In this document: positions 26,542 through 36,753 of the stretch, one piece after another
Layout of the letters: every line of letters begins with the position of its first letter
Numbering within the stretch: position 1 is the stretch's first letter
Assembly (NCBI RefSeq): GCF_008868125.1
Contig: NZ_WAAQ01000001.1
Span: forward strand, 682,001-746,000
Reading direction: 5' to 3'
Origin: Microbacterium maritypicum
GTDB taxonomy: Bacteria; Actinomycetota; Actinomycetes; Actinomycetales; Microbacteriaceae
Length of the DNA stretch: 64,000 nt
The notes under the pieces: model-generated
The model's input: only the letters and a program-made list of their open reading frames with translations
Told to the model about the DNA's origin: nothing
The model's database searches: none
Made by a program: the position numbers and the translations under genes

Positions 26542-27822
26542 GTGGCCCTCATCGTGCAGAAGTACGGCGGCTCGTCCGTCGCCGACGCAGAGAGCATCAA
26601 ACGCGTCGCCAAGCGCATCGTCGACACGCGTCGTGCAGGCCACGACGTGGTCGTCGCCGTGAGCGCGATGGGCGACACCACCGACGAGCTGCTCGACCTC
26701 GCGAACGAGGTCGCACCGATCCCCGCCCCGCGCGAGCTCGACATGCTCCTCTCCAGCGGAGAGCGCATCTCGATGGCGCTGCTGGCCATGGCGATCCACT
26801 CGATGGGGTTCGAAGCGCGCTCCTTCACGGGCAGCCAGGCGGGCATGATCACCGACTCCCAGCACGGGGCCGCTCGCATCGTCGACGTCACTCCCGTGCG
26901 GTTGCGTGAAGCCCTCGACGAGGGGGCGATCGTGATCGTCGCCGGTTTCCAGGGCTTCAACCGCGACACCCGCGACATCACCACGCTCGGCCGTGGTGGC
27001 TCCGACACCACGGCCGTCGCCCTCGCCGCTGCGCTCGACGCCGACGTGTGCGAGATCTACAGCGACGTCGACGGCATCTTCACCGCCGATCCGCGCGTGA
27101 TCCCCAAGGCGCAGAAGCTCGATCATGTCTCCAGCGAGGAGATGCTCGAGCTCGCCGCCAACGGCGCCAAGGTGCTGTACATCCGCGCCGTCGAGTACGC
27201 GCGCCGTCACGGCGTCCTCATTCACGCTCGGTCGACCTTCTCGTCGGCCGAGGGCACATACGTTCTGGGCGAGGGTATGAAGAACCCCCGCGAAGCCGAG
27301 GGAGCAGTCATGGAAGAACCGATCGTCGCCGGTGTCGCCACCGACTTCAGCCAGGCCAAGATCACCGTCGCGGGTGTGCCCGACGTGCCGGGCAAGGCTG
27401 CCGAGATCTTCAAGATCGTCGCCAAGTCGGGCGCGAACGTCGACATGATCGTGCAGAACGTCTCTGCCACCGGACGCACCGACATCTCCTTCACGGTGCC
27501 CAAGGCCGATGCGGCGGGAGCTCTCAAGGCCCTCGCCGGTGAGCAGACCGAGGTCGGATTCCAGAACCTGATCCACGACGACCAGATCGGCAAGCTCTCC
27601 GTCGTCGGTGCGGGGATGCGCACGCATTCGGGCGTCTCCGCCACCCTCTTCGAGGCGCTGTCGGCCGGCGGCATCAACATCGAGATGATCTCGACCTCCG
27701 AGATCCGCATCTCCGTGGTGCTGCGCGACACCGACCTGACCGAGGCCGCACGCACCGTGCACACGGCCTACGGGCTCGACGGCGACGCCGAGGCCACGGT
27801 CCACGCCGGCACCGGCCGCTGA
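26542..27822 (+). CDS. lysC: Aspartate kinase
   Basis: A 426-residue aspartokinase. The N-terminal catalytic domain begins [14 protein letters not shown] and includes [14 protein letters not shown]. Two C-terminal ACT domains follow (from about 265), the usual site of Lys/Thr feedback. It makes aspartyl phosphate for the Lys, Met, Thr and diaminopimelate pathways. I chose GTG at 26542, six bases after AGGGAG, over the GTG at 26536. asd follows on the same strand 180 bases later. Confidence 0.96.
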   Translation: MALIVQKYGGSSVADAESIKRVAKRIVDTRRAGHDVVVAVSAMGDTTDELLDLANEVAPIPAPRELDMLLSSGERISMALLAMAIHSMGFEARSFTGSQAGMITDSQHGAARIVDVTPVRLREALDEGAIVIVAGFQGFNRDTRDITTLGRGGSDTTAVALAAALDADVCEIYSDVDGIFTADPRVIPKAQKLDHVSSEEMLELAANGAKVLYIRAVEYARRHGVLIHARSTFSSAEGTYVLGEGMKNPREAEGAVMEEPIVAGVATDFSQAKITVAGVPDVPGKAAEIFKIVAKSGANVDMIVQNVSATGRTDISFTVPKADAAGALKALAGEQTEVGFQNLIHDDQIGKLSVVGAGMRTHSGVSATLFEALSAGGINIEMISTSEIRISVVLRDTDLTEAARTVHTAYGLDGDAEATVHAGTGR

Positions 27823-27904
27823 TCTCTGCCGCTCGCCGCCGTTTTCCTGCCGACCGTGCGAGAGCCGGCAGCGCAGGGCCGGCGGCCTGTCGGGGGCACG
27901 GTAG

Positions 27905-29074
<1,170 letters not shown>

Positions 29075-29145
29075 CGGTATGCCCGCGATGCGGAAGCGGT
29101 CTGGCGCAGCAGGCCCGCATGGTCTGCGACGACGCGCCCGCGAAC

Positions 29146-29151
29146 TAGACT
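29146..29151 (+). promoter_or_regulatory. -10 element for leaderless mqo
   Basis: TAGACT six bases before the GTG start. Confidence 0.6.
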
Positions 29152-29157
29152 GGTTGG

Positions 29158-30630
29158 GTGACTGAAAACGTCGATGTCGTCCTGATCGGCGGTGGCATCA
29201 TGAGCGCCACCCTGGGTACTCTCCTGCACGAGCTGCAGCCGGAGTGGAAGATCGTCGCCTTCGAGCGACTCTCCGAGGTGGCTCAGGAGAGCTCGAATCC
29301 GTGGAACAACGCCGGCACGGGGCACGCTGCGCTGTGCGAGTTGAACTACATGCCGCAGCAGGGAGACGCTCCGCTCGACCCGGCCAAGGCGGTCTCGATC
29401 AACGAGCAGTTCCAGCAGAGCCGTCAGTTCTGGTCGTCGCTCGTGGAGAAGGGTGTGCTCGACGCGCCGTCGACCTTCATCAACGCGACGCCGCACATGA
29501 CGTTCGTGCGCGGCGAGAAGGATGTCGCGTACCTCAGGAACCGCTACGAGGTGCTCAAGAAGCAGCCGCTGTTCGCCGGTATCGAGTACAGCGAGGACTC
29601 CCGCGTCATCAACAAGTGGGCGCCGCTGCTCATGCAGCAGCGCGTCAAGGGTGAGCCGTTCGCCGCGACCCGCGTCCCCGCCGGCACCGACGTCGACTTC
29701 GGCGCCCTCACCAACCAGCTCTTCGACCACCTGACCGACTCCGGCGTCACGCTGCGCACGAACCACGAGGTGCGCAGCCTGAAGAAGCAGAAGGACGGCA
29801 CCTGGCTGGTCAAGTACCGCAACCGCATCGGGCACACCCCGAACGAGGTCAAGGCGCGCTTCGTGTTCGTCGGGGCCGGCGGCTGGGCGCTCAAGCTGCT
29901 GCAGAACTCCGGCATCCCCGAGATCAAGGGCTACGGCGTCTTCCCCATCGGCGGACAGTTCCTCAAGACCACGAACCCGACCGTCGTCGCTCAGCACAAG
30001 GCGAAGGTGTACTCGCAGGCGTCCGTCGGTGCTCCGCCCATGTCGGTTCCGCACCTCGACACTCGTGTCGTCGACGGCGAGGCCTCCCTCATGTTCGGGC
30101 CGTTCGCGACCTTCAGCCCCAAGTTCCTGAAGAACGGGTCGATGCTCGACATCGTCACCCAGGTGCGCCCGCACAACCTGCTGCCGATGCTGCAGGTGGC
30201 GGTGAAGAACCCCGACCTCATCACCTACCTCGTCAGCGAGCTGCTGAAGAACCACGCCAAGAAGGTCGACAGCCTGCGCACCTTCATGCCGACCGCGAAG
30301 GATGAGGACTGGACCCTCATCGACGCCGGTCAGCGTGCTCAGGTCATGAAGAAAGACCCGAAGAAGGGTGGCATCCTGCAGTTCGGCACCGAGGTCGTCG
30401 CCGCGTCCGACGGGTCGATCGCCGGTCTGCTGGGCGCCTCTCCCGGTGCCTCGACCGCCGTCCCGATCATGCTCGATCTGCTCAAGAAGTGCTTCCCCGC
30501 GGAGTACCCGGGCTGGGAGCCCGAGCTGCGCGCGCTGATCCCCACCTTCGGCGAGAAGCTGAACGAGGACGCGGCACTCGCGGAGAAGTCGACCGAAGCG
30601 ACCGCAGCCGCACTCGGCATCAACGTCTGA
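29158..30630 (+). CDS. mqo: Malate:quinone oxidoreductase
   Basis: A 490-residue FAD-dependent membrane-associated dehydrogenase. It starts with the Rossmann motif VVLIGGGIMSATLG and continues with SSNPWNNAGTGHAALCELNY, both hallmarks of Mqo. It oxidises malate to oxaloacetate and feeds the quinone pool. Length is normal. The gene is preceded by a leaderless promoter and followed nine bases later by tdk. Confidence 0.96.
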   Translation: MTENVDVVLIGGGIMSATLGTLLHELQPEWKIVAFERLSEVAQESSNPWNNAGTGHAALCELNYMPQQGDAPLDPAKAVSINEQFQQSRQFWSSLVEKGVLDAPSTFINATPHMTFVRGEKDVAYLRNRYEVLKKQPLFAGIEYSEDSRVINKWAPLLMQQRVKGEPFAATRVPAGTDVDFGALTNQLFDHLTDSGVTLRTNHEVRSLKKQKDGTWLVKYRNRIGHTPNEVKARFVFVGAGGWALKLLQNSGIPEIKGYGVFPIGGQFLKTTNPTVVAQHKAKVYSQASVGAPPMSVPHLDTRVVDGEASLMFGPFATFSPKFLKNGSMLDIVTQVRPHNLLPMLQVAVKNPDLITYLVSELLKNHAKKVDSLRTFMPTAKDEDWTLIDAGQRAQVMKKDPKKGGILQFGTEVVAASDGSIAGLLGASPGASTAVPIMLDLLKKCFPAEYPGWEPELRALIPTFGEKLNEDAALAEKSTEATAAALGINV

Positions 30631-30639
30631 GCCGGCACC

Positions 30640-31293
30640 GTGGCGAAGCTCTACTTCCGCTACGGCGCGATGAACTCGGGCAAGTCGACGGCATTGCTGC
30701 AGGCCGCCTACAACTACGAAGAGCGCGGACAGCGGGTGCTGCTGGCGAAGCCGGCGATCGACACCAAAGGAGCGTCAGAGATCGAGAGTCGACTGGGCGT
30801 GACGCGCCAGGTCGATTTCCTCATCGCTCCCGACGACGATGCCCGCGTGATCTTCGCCACTCATCGAGGACGCATGCAGCACACGTCGGATGACGAGCTG
30901 CTCCCCGAAGGCCCGATCGACGTGGCCTGCCTGCTGATCGATGAGGCCCAGTTCCTCACACCGTCGCAGGTCGACGACCTCTTCCGCATCGCGGTGGTCG
31001 ACGGAATCCCGGTCATCGCGTACGGCATCCGCAACGACTTCCTCACGCACGCGTTCCCCGGGTCCGCGCGCCTGCTCGCGATCGCGCACTCCCTCGAGGA
31101 GCTCAAGACCATCTGCCGCTGCGGACGCAAGGCCGTGTTCAACGGTCGCGTGGTCGGCGGGCGCTTCGTGTTCGACGGCGACCAGGTCGCGATCGACGAG
31201 GGCACCACCGGCTCGGCCTCGCCCGAGCTGACCACCTATGAGTCGCTGTGCGGCACCTGCTACCTCGAAGAGTCCGGCGGGCGCCTGGGCTGA
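30640..31293 (+). CDS. tdk: Thymidine kinase
   Basis: A 217-residue type II thymidine kinase. The P-loop is YGAMNSGKSTALL, the catalytic Glu lies in LLIDEAQFL, and the lasso contains CRCGRKAVFNGR plus the partner CGTCYL, giving the structural zinc site. It phosphorylates thymidine in the salvage pathway. The start GTG at 30640 follows the mqo stop closely. No strong ribosome binding site is seen, so it may rely on mqo translation. Confidence 0.94.
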   Translation: MAKLYFRYGAMNSGKSTALLQAAYNYEERGQRVLLAKPAIDTKGASEIESRLGVTRQVDFLIAPDDDARVIFATHRGRMQHTSDDELLPEGPIDVACLLIDEAQFLTPSQVDDLFRIAVVDGIPVIAYGIRNDFLTHAFPGSARLLAIAHSLEELKTICRCGRKAVFNGRVVGGRFVFDGDQVAIDEGTTGSASPELTTYESLCGTCYLEESGGRLG

Positions 31294-31405
31294 GACGCCG
31301 CCCGGCTCATCTCTCTACGCTCCAGGAAGAGCGCCTTTCGTCGCGCGCGCTGAAGGTGCTCCCTCGTGGCTCCCGCGAGGGGCGGCTCTTCTGGCGCCTG
31401 TTTGC

Positions 31406-31445
31406 GTGGTCTGACCACAGGCGATACTCTGTGGTCAGACCACAG
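31406..31445 (+). promoter_or_regulatory. Twin FadR/GntR-type operators of the lactate regulon
   Basis: Two palindromes of the FCD-GntR class, TGGTCTGACCA (31407-31417) and TGGTCAGACCA (31432-31442), lie exactly 25 bp apart. Flanking bases extend each to GTGGTCTGACCAC and CTGTGGTCAGACCACAG. The -10-like GATACT (31423-31428) sits between them. The regulator encoded directly downstream would repress itself and lldD by covering the promoter until lactate binds. Confidence 0.8.
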
Positions 31446-31453
31446 GAGGATCG

Positions 31454-32176
31454 ATGGCGGAACAGCCGGCGCGCGCATGGCGACTCGTGCTCGAGCACAT
31501 CGAAGGCGACCTCCTCGATGCCCGCCTCGGCCCGGGCGACCGGCTGCCCTCCGAGCGGGATCTGGCCACCGAGCTCGGCGTCGGCCGATCCAGTGTTCGG
31601 GAGGCGTTCCGCGTCCTCGAGGTGATGGGACTCATCCGCACCGCGACCGGCTCAGGCCCGCAGTCGGGCGCCATCGTCATCGCCACGCCCACCGGGGGCA
31701 TGTCGGCGCTGTTGCGGCTGCAGGTCGCGGCTCAGGGCTTCCCTCTGGACGATGTCGTACGCACACGTCTGGTGCTCGAAGACGCGGTCGTCCAGGTGCT
31801 GGCTGCGGCGTCCGACCGCGACACGAGCCGCGCCCACGAACTGCTCGAGGCGATGGATGCTCGAGGCCTCGCCCCGGCGGAGTTCCTCGCCCTCGACGCT
31901 CAGCTGCATCTCGCCCTCGCCGAAGCCAGCGGCAACACGGTCATCGCCGCGATGATGGCGGGTCTTCGTTCCTCGATCGAGTCCTATGTGCAGGCGGGAG
32001 TCTCCGCGATCCCGGACTGGGAAGCGATGGCGACTCGTCTCCGCTCCGAGCACCGCGCCCTCGTCGCCGCCATCGATGCCGCCGACGTCGAAGCCGCGCG
32101 CGCGCTGGTCCATACCCACATCACCGGCTACTACACGTCCGCGGGGCTCACCCGTGACACCCACCCCCAGACCTGA
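31454..32176 (+). CDS. lldR: FadR-subfamily GntR regulator of lactate use (LldR-like)
   Basis: A 240-residue regulator: a winged helix-turn-helix in residues 5-75 ([31 protein letters not shown]) and an all-helical FCD ligand domain (about 90-225). The latter has the metal/carboxylate-binding Asp and His pattern ([25 protein letters not shown]). It stands immediately upstream of lldD and behind two TGGTNNNACCA operators, so it is probably an L-lactate-responsive autorepressor. AGGAGG precedes the ATG. Confidence 0.85.
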   Translation: MAEQPARAWRLVLEHIEGDLLDARLGPGDRLPSERDLATELGVGRSSVREAFRVLEVMGLIRTATGSGPQSGAIVIATPTGGMSALLRLQVAAQGFPLDDVVRTRLVLEDAVVQVLAAASDRDTSRAHELLEAMDARGLAPAEFLALDAQLHLALAEASGNTVIAAMMAGLRSSIESYVQAGVSAIPDWEAMATRLRSEHRALVAAIDAADVEAARALVHTHITGYYTSAGLTRDTHPQT

Positions 32177-32186
32177 GAGGCACATC

Positions 32187-33446
32187 ATGGTGCAGCGCCA
32201 GTTCCCGAACCCCGTCGAGCTCCTCGAGCTGATGAAGTTCAAGAAGCCCGAACTCGACGGGCGCAAGCGGCGTCTGGAGGGTGCCCTCACGATCGACGAT
32301 CTGCGTCTCATCGCCAAGCGGCGCACGCCCAAGGCCGCCTTCGACTACACCGACGGGGCGGCCGAAGGCGAGCTTTCCCTCACTCGCGCGCGCCAGGCGT
32401 TCCAGGACGTGGAGTTCCACCCCGGCATCCTGCGCCCGGCGCCCACGGTCGACACGAGCGTCGAGATCCTCGGCGGGCCTTCTGCCCTGCCGTTCGGAAT
32501 CGCGCCCACCGGATTCACACGTCTGATGCAGACCGAGGGGGAGACCGCGGGTGCGGGCGCCGCGGCGGCAGCCGGCATCCCGTTCACGCTCTCGACGCTC
32601 GGCACCACCTCGATCGAGGGTGTGAAGGCCGCCAACCCGCACGGGCGCAACTGGTTCCAGCTCTACGTCATGCGCGATCGCGAGATCTCGTACGAGCTCA
32701 CCCGTCGAGCGGCCGCCTCGGGGTTCGATACCCTGCAGTTCACGGTGGACACCCCCGTCGCCGGTGCCCGCCTGCGCGACAAGCGCAACGGGTTCAGCAT
32801 CCCGCCGCAGCTCACCCTCGGCACGATCATCAATGCGATCCCGCGGCCCTGGTGGTGGTACGACTTCCTCACCACCCCGAAGCTCGAGTTCGCGTCTCTC
32901 AGCACCACGGGTGGCACGGTCGGCGAGCTGCTGGACGCGGCGATGGACCCGACGATCAGCTACGACGACCTCGCGGTCATCCGCGACATCTGGCCCGGCA
33001 AGATCGTGATCAAGGGCGTGCAGAACGTCGAGGACTCTGTGCGCCTGCGTGATGCGGGTGTCGACGGCATCGTGCTCTCCAATCACGGAGGACGCCAGCT
33101 CGACCGTGCGCCGATCCCTTTCCACCTGCTCCCCGAGGTGCGCAAGGCCGTCGGCGACGACTTCACCGTCATGATCGACACCGGCATCATGAACGGCGCG
33201 GACATCGTCGCGGCAGTGGCCCTCGGAGCGGACTTCACCCTGATCGGACGGGCGTACCTCTACGGGCTGATGGCGGGTGGGCGTCAGGGCGTCGACCGGA
33301 CTATCACGATCCTGCGCAGCGAGATCGAGCGCACGATGCGCCTACTGGGGGTCGCCTCCCTCGCCGAGCTCGAGCCCGCGCACGTGACGCAGCTGACCCG
33401 TCTGGTCCCGGTCGCCCGGGCTGCCGCCGAGGCTCGCGTGCGCTGA
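32187..33446 (+). CDS. lldD: L-lactate dehydrogenase (FMN-dependent)
   Basis: A 419-residue alpha-hydroxy-acid oxidase-family flavoenzyme. It carries [12 protein letters not shown] near the N-terminus, the FMN-binding PFGIAPTGF and the catalytic His in [34 protein letters not shown] and the IGRAYLYGL phosphate loop complete the pattern. It oxidises L-lactate to pyruvate. ATG at 32187 lies 11 nt after the lldR stop, with GAGAGG upstream. Glycolate oxidase or mandelate dehydrogenase would be alternatives, but the regulator context favours lactate. Confidence 0.88.
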   Translation: MVQRQFPNPVELLELMKFKKPELDGRKRRLEGALTIDDLRLIAKRRTPKAAFDYTDGAAEGELSLTRARQAFQDVEFHPGILRPAPTVDTSVEILGGPSALPFGIAPTGFTRLMQTEGETAGAGAAAAAGIPFTLSTLGTTSIEGVKAANPHGRNWFQLYVMRDREISYELTRRAAASGFDTLQFTVDTPVAGARLRDKRNGFSIPPQLTLGTIINAIPRPWWWYDFLTTPKLEFASLSTTGGTVGELLDAAMDPTISYDDLAVIRDIWPGKIVIKGVQNVEDSVRLRDAGVDGIVLSNHGGRQLDRAPIPFHLLPEVRKAVGDDFTVMIDTGIMNGADIVAAVALGADFTLIGRAYLYGLMAGGRQGVDRTITILRSEIERTMRLLGVASLAELEPAHVTQLTRLVPVARAAAEARVR

Positions 33447-33489
33447 GACCCCGCTCGTTCGATCCCGCTCGCGCGGTGGCTCTGCGGTC

Positions 33490-34332
33490 TCAGGACTGCG
33501 TGGCCACCGCTCGTGCGCGCGGGGGCCACGGCACGAGCATCGACGTCGTGCGGCGGTAGTCGGCGTAGGCCGGGTACTTCGACGCGGTGATCGACTCGGT
33601 GAAGATCGTCGACCCGATGAACAGCACCGTGAGCAGGGCGGGGCCGACGATGGTCGGGTTCAGTACTCCTCCGATGACACCGGCGCCGCCGGTGACCGCT
33701 GCGGTCGCGCCGATCGCGTAGAAGGCCCACCACTGCGCCTGTTCGAAGAAGAAGTTCGGGTGCCGGCTGTAGCGGAACAGGCCCGTCGTGGCGAAGCCGG
33801 TTGCGAGAGTGCCGCCCGCCTCCTTCTTGCGCTGATGGAACCGCCACTGCTGCTGGTCGGCGACGGTCTCCCCGGCCAGGAAGGCGACGAAGGCGGCGAT
33901 GAACAGCGCATCCCACCCAGTGAGGGCGGAGGGATTCTGCGCGGCGACGGCGGCGGGGAGCGTGATGAGCACGAGCAGCGCCATCTGGTAGCAGATGATG
34001 AACAGCACGTTGAAGATCTGGAACTGCCAGGGGCGCATCCGTCCCCGCAGTATGGCCCACCGGTAGTCCTCCATCCCCGTGTAGCCGCCCTTGCGGGCGA
34101 AGTTGAAGGTCAGGCGTGCGCCCCACGCGGTGGCGAGCACTCCCATCACGACCACACGGGCGGATCCTTCGCCGTTCACGAAGGCCCCGGCGACGAAGAT
34201 CCAGACGTAGACAACCGGCACGATCGACCATGCGCGGTCGACCCAGGATGTGTCTCGGGTGATCAGGGAGAGCACCCAGCAGGCGGCACTGGTGACTGCG
34301 GCGACGATGATGACGATCAGCAGGGCATCCAT
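33490..34332 (-). CDS. DUF1295 membrane protein (steroid 5-alpha-reductase-like)
   Basis: A 280-residue polytopic membrane protein of the DUF1295 family, with about seven helices. The C-terminal signature YSRHPNFFFEQAQWWAFY resembles the isoprenylcysteine methyltransferase/5-alpha-reductase fold that binds a nucleotide cofactor. The substrate is unknown. On the minus strand TAGCAT stands six bases before the ATG, a leaderless promoter. The gene is convergent with lldD. Confidence 0.82.
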   Translation of the reverse strand: MDALLIVIIVAAVTSAACWVLSLITRDTSWVDRAWSIVPVVYVWIFVAGAFVNGEGSARVVVMGVLATAWGARLTFNFARKGGYTGMEDYRWAILRGRMRPWQFQIFNVLFIICYQMALLVLITLPAAVAAQNPSALTGWDALFIAAFVAFLAGETVADQQQWRFHQRKKEAGGTLATGFATTGLFRYSRHPNFFFEQAQWWAFYAIGATAAVTGGAGVIGGVLNPTIVGPALLTVLFIGSTIFTESITASKYPAYADYRRTTSMLVPWPPRARAVATQS

Positions 34333-34338
34333 GACGCC

Positions 34339-34344
34339 ATGCTA
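34339..34344 (-). promoter_or_regulatory. -10 element for leaderless DUF1295 gene
   Basis: TAGCAT on the minus strand, six bases before the ATG. Confidence 0.5.
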
Positions 34345-34354
34345 GGACCCTGCT

Positions 34355-34379
34355 GCAGTGTCGCGCTGCGCGACACTGC
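34355..34379 (-). terminator. Hairpin after the HAD phosphatase gene
   Basis: CAGTGTCGCG and CGCGACACTG pair around a CTG loop, extended by one G-C pair, between the HAD gene end and the DUF1295 promoter. No T-run follows, so it may stop or stabilise the VanZ-HAD message. Confidence 0.5.
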
Positions 34380-34384
34380 TGAGG

Positions 34385-35140
34385 TCAGAGCGTGAGCAGA
34401 AGAGCGTCGAGCTTGTCGGCGGTGTCTTCCCAGCCCTCCACAGCCACCGAGGGCACACCGATCGCGAGCACGGGGTAGTCGTTGCCGCCCTCGTCGAGCC
34501 GGTCGCCGTAGAACAGCATGTCGGTCAGCGCTATGCCCGTGCGGGCGGCGAGCTGCCGCATCCCGAAGGCCTTGTCGATGCCGGCCTGGGTGATGTCGAT
34601 AGAGGTCGAGCCGCCCGAGCGCACCTCGAGACCGGGAAGACGCGCAGCGACCGCATCGCGCAGCGCACCGCGCTTGGCCCCCGTCGGGTCCCAGTCATGC
34701 TTCGCCTCGCGTGGGGCGCTCTGTCCCAGCGCCGAGAAAGTGATCTGCGAACCGCGGTCTTCGAGGATCTCACCCCACGGCTCGGCCTCCCAGAGTCCGA
34801 GTCGTTCGGCCTCTTCGCGCAGGGCCGTCAGCGCGGCCTGCTTCTCGGCGTCGCTGAGGTCGTGGGCGTAGACCGGCATGAAGTCGGTGCCGTCGTGGCG
34901 GAGGTAGCGGGTGCCGCACGTGGGCAGCAGGTGCAGACGCGCGAGATCCGCGGGGTCGGCGTCGCCGAGGCGTGACACCACCTGCGAGCGGAACTGGGCC
35001 TCGTTGCCACCCGAGATGATGGCGACGTCGACCGTGCGCAGGAGGGCGCGCAGCAGGGCGGCGATTCGCGGGTCGATCAGACCCTTCGAGGGAGCGAGCG
35101 TGTCATCGAGGTCGAAGGCGACGAGTGTGGGCGCGGTCAT
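34385..35140 (-). CDS. HAD-IIB family phosphatase
   Basis: A 251-residue HAD hydrolase. The nucleophile motif is VAFDLDDTLAPSKG, motif II IISGG, and the late acidic motif FYGDRLDEGGNDYP is typical of the IIB sugar-phosphatase group. Lys in the DITQAGIDKAFG segment supplies motif III. The substrate is likely a sugar phosphate but unspecified. The start overlaps the VanZ-like gene stop as ATGA, so the two form one transcript. Confidence 0.85.
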   Translation of the reverse strand: MTAPTLVAFDLDDTLAPSKGLIDPRIAALLRALLRTVDVAIISGGNEAQFRSQVVSRLGDADPADLARLHLLPTCGTRYLRHDGTDFMPVYAHDLSDAEKQAALTALREEAERLGLWEAEPWGEILEDRGSQITFSALGQSAPREAKHDWDPTGAKRGALRDAVAARLPGLEVRSGGSTSIDITQAGIDKAFGMRQLAARTGIALTDMLFYGDRLDEGGNDYPVLAIGVPSVAVEGWEDTADKLDALLLTL

Positions 35141-35613
35141 GATGTCTCCAGCCTAGAAGGTGGACGCTGGGAGGAAAGCGGGGCGACGAGCAGAGTGACC
35201 ACGACAGCGAGGGCGACCCCGAGGATCGCGCCCGTGGAGTTGGCCACGACGTCGTTCACCGTCGCCGCGCGGTGGGGGAGTGCCACGCGCTGCGCTGTCT
35301 CGATCGCCGCCGAAAGCACGGGACCGACCAGGAGCGCGAGGAACCACACCCGACGGGGGAGGAGCAGGAAGGCGAGGATGCCGACCGGCACGAACACGAG
35401 CACGTTCGCGATGACCTCGAGGCGGGTGAAGTCGAGCGATTCCCAGCCGAGACGATGGGCTGTGGTGAGCACGACATCGAGCAGGTTCGGCATGGTCTCC
35501 TCGACCCGGGAGGGCGTGAGGGTGAGAGCGGCCAGGCCGATCAGGAAAGGGATGCCGAGGACGAGGGCCCAGGCACGTGTGAAGCGGCGCGGCGGCGGGA
35601 GCAGAGAGCTCAT
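35137..35613 (-). CDS. VanZ family protein
   Basis: A 158-residue membrane protein with four to five helices and the VanZ pattern (NVLVFVPVGILAFLL, ETAQRVALPHRAATVNDVVANSTGAILG). VanZ proteins are linked to low-level glycopeptide resistance in some species, but most chromosomal members are of unknown role. GAAGGGAA precedes ATG 35613. The open frame further upstream enters the terminator region and is not used. Confidence 0.85.
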   Translation of the reverse strand: MSSLLPPPRRFTRAWALVLGIPFLIGLAALTLTPSRVEETMPNLLDVVLTTAHRLGWESLDFTRLEVIANVLVFVPVGILAFLLLPRRVWFLALLVGPVLSAAIETAQRVALPHRAATVNDVVANSTGAILGVALAVVVTLLVAPLSSQRPPSRLETS

Positions 35614-35644
35614 GCGTTCCCTTCGTGCGCGATCCCGATACAGA

Positions 35645-35670
35645 GAAGGCCGCCCCTGAGGGCGGCCTTC
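35645..35670 (-). terminator. Terminator hairpin downstream of tRNA-Pro
   Basis: A perfect 11-bp stem, GAAGGCCGCCC with GGGCGGCCTTC and a 4-nt loop, starting 12 bases past the tRNA 3' end. T-richness beyond it is weak (TCTCTGTAT). Confidence 0.65.
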
Positions 35671-35678
35671 TGGTGTCA

Positions 35679-35756
<78 letters not shown>

Positions 35757-35811
35757 TTTGCAACCCTCCGAGTCTACAGGGAAATGCTCTCTGCGCCGAA
35801 TCGAGGCAGGA

Positions 35812-36753
35812 TCAGTCCCGCGCGGTCAGCGTGAGCAGCGTCGCCTCGGGCCGACACGCGAAGCGCACGGGGGCGTAGATGGAGTGTCCGCAGCCCGCGC
35901 TGACGTTGAGCGGCACGGTGCGGTCGCCGTGCGACCACGTGCTCAGGCCCTTGGCTTGCTTGAGGGGGATGTCGCAGTTCGCCACGAGCGCGCCGAATCC
36001 CGGGAGGCAGACCTGACCGCCGTGCGTGTGGCCACCGAGGATCGCGTCGGCTCCGAGATCGGTGAAGCCGTTGAGCACGCGCTGATAGGGCGCGTGTGTG
36101 ACCCCGAGCACCGGAGTCGTGGACTCGCGGGCCCCGAGAGCGGCGATGGCGTCGGGAAGCTCATCCAGCCGGTCCCAGTCGCGGTGGGCGTCATTGACGC
36201 CGAAGAGGTCGACCTCGGCGCCGGCGATGCGCAGCCGCGCCGCCGTATTGTTCAGGTCGGTCCAGCCGAGCTCGTCCGTGAAGTAGCGGTCCATCGCGTC
36301 GGTGTCCAGAAGCTCCGGCTTGTGGTGCTTCTTGGACGGTCCGAGGAAGTAGCGAAACGGGTTGCGCGGCGACGGCGCGGCGACGTCGTTCGATCCGTGC
36401 ACGAAGACGCCGGGGACGCCCGCGAGCGGCGCGAAGGCGCGTCGGATGCCTTCCAGGCCGTTCTCGTGGCCGAGGTTGTCTCCGGTGTTCACGATGAGGT
36501 CGGGCTTCAACTCCGCGAGGGAGGCGAGCCAGTCCTGTTTGCGGTGTTGCCACGGTGCCATGTGCGCATCGGAGATATGCAGGATGCGCAGTGGCGCTGA
36601 GCCGGACGGCAGCGCCGGCGCCGTGGCCTCCCGCACGGTGAAGAGGTACCTCTCGATGCCGATGCCCCAGATCGCGGCCGCCGCACCCACGGCCCCCACC
36701 GCGCCGAGCGCGACGAGGGCCGGGTGTGCGGCGCGGCGTGCGACTACTGGCAC
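35812..36753 (-). CDS. Membrane-anchored metallophosphoesterase
   Basis: A 313-residue calcineurin-like phosphoesterase with an N-terminal membrane helix (about 10-32). Metal-site motifs are ISDAHMAPW, VNTGDNLGHENG, VHGSNDVAA and GGHTHGGQVCLPGFG, in family order. YaeI/UDP-diacylglucosamine pyrophosphatase-like enzymes are the nearest type I recognise. The natural substrate is unknown. Its start lies 10 nt inside the penicillin-binding protein gene, so the two are co-transcribed, which suggests an envelope function. Confidence 0.88.
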   Translation of the reverse strand: MPVVARRAAHPALVALGAVGAVGAAAAIWGIGIERYLFTVREATAPALPSGSAPLRILHISDAHMAPWQHRKQDWLASLAELKPDLIVNTGDNLGHENGLEGIRRAFAPLAGVPGVFVHGSNDVAAPSPRNPFRYFLGPSKKHHKPELLDTDAMDRYFTDELGWTDLNNTAARLRIAGAEVDLFGVNDAHRDWDRLDELPDAIAALGARESTTPVLGVTHAPYQRVLNGFTDLGADAILGGHTHGGQVCLPGFGALVANCDIPLKQAKGLSTWSHGDRTVPLNVSAGCGHSIYAPVRFACRPEATLLTLTARD

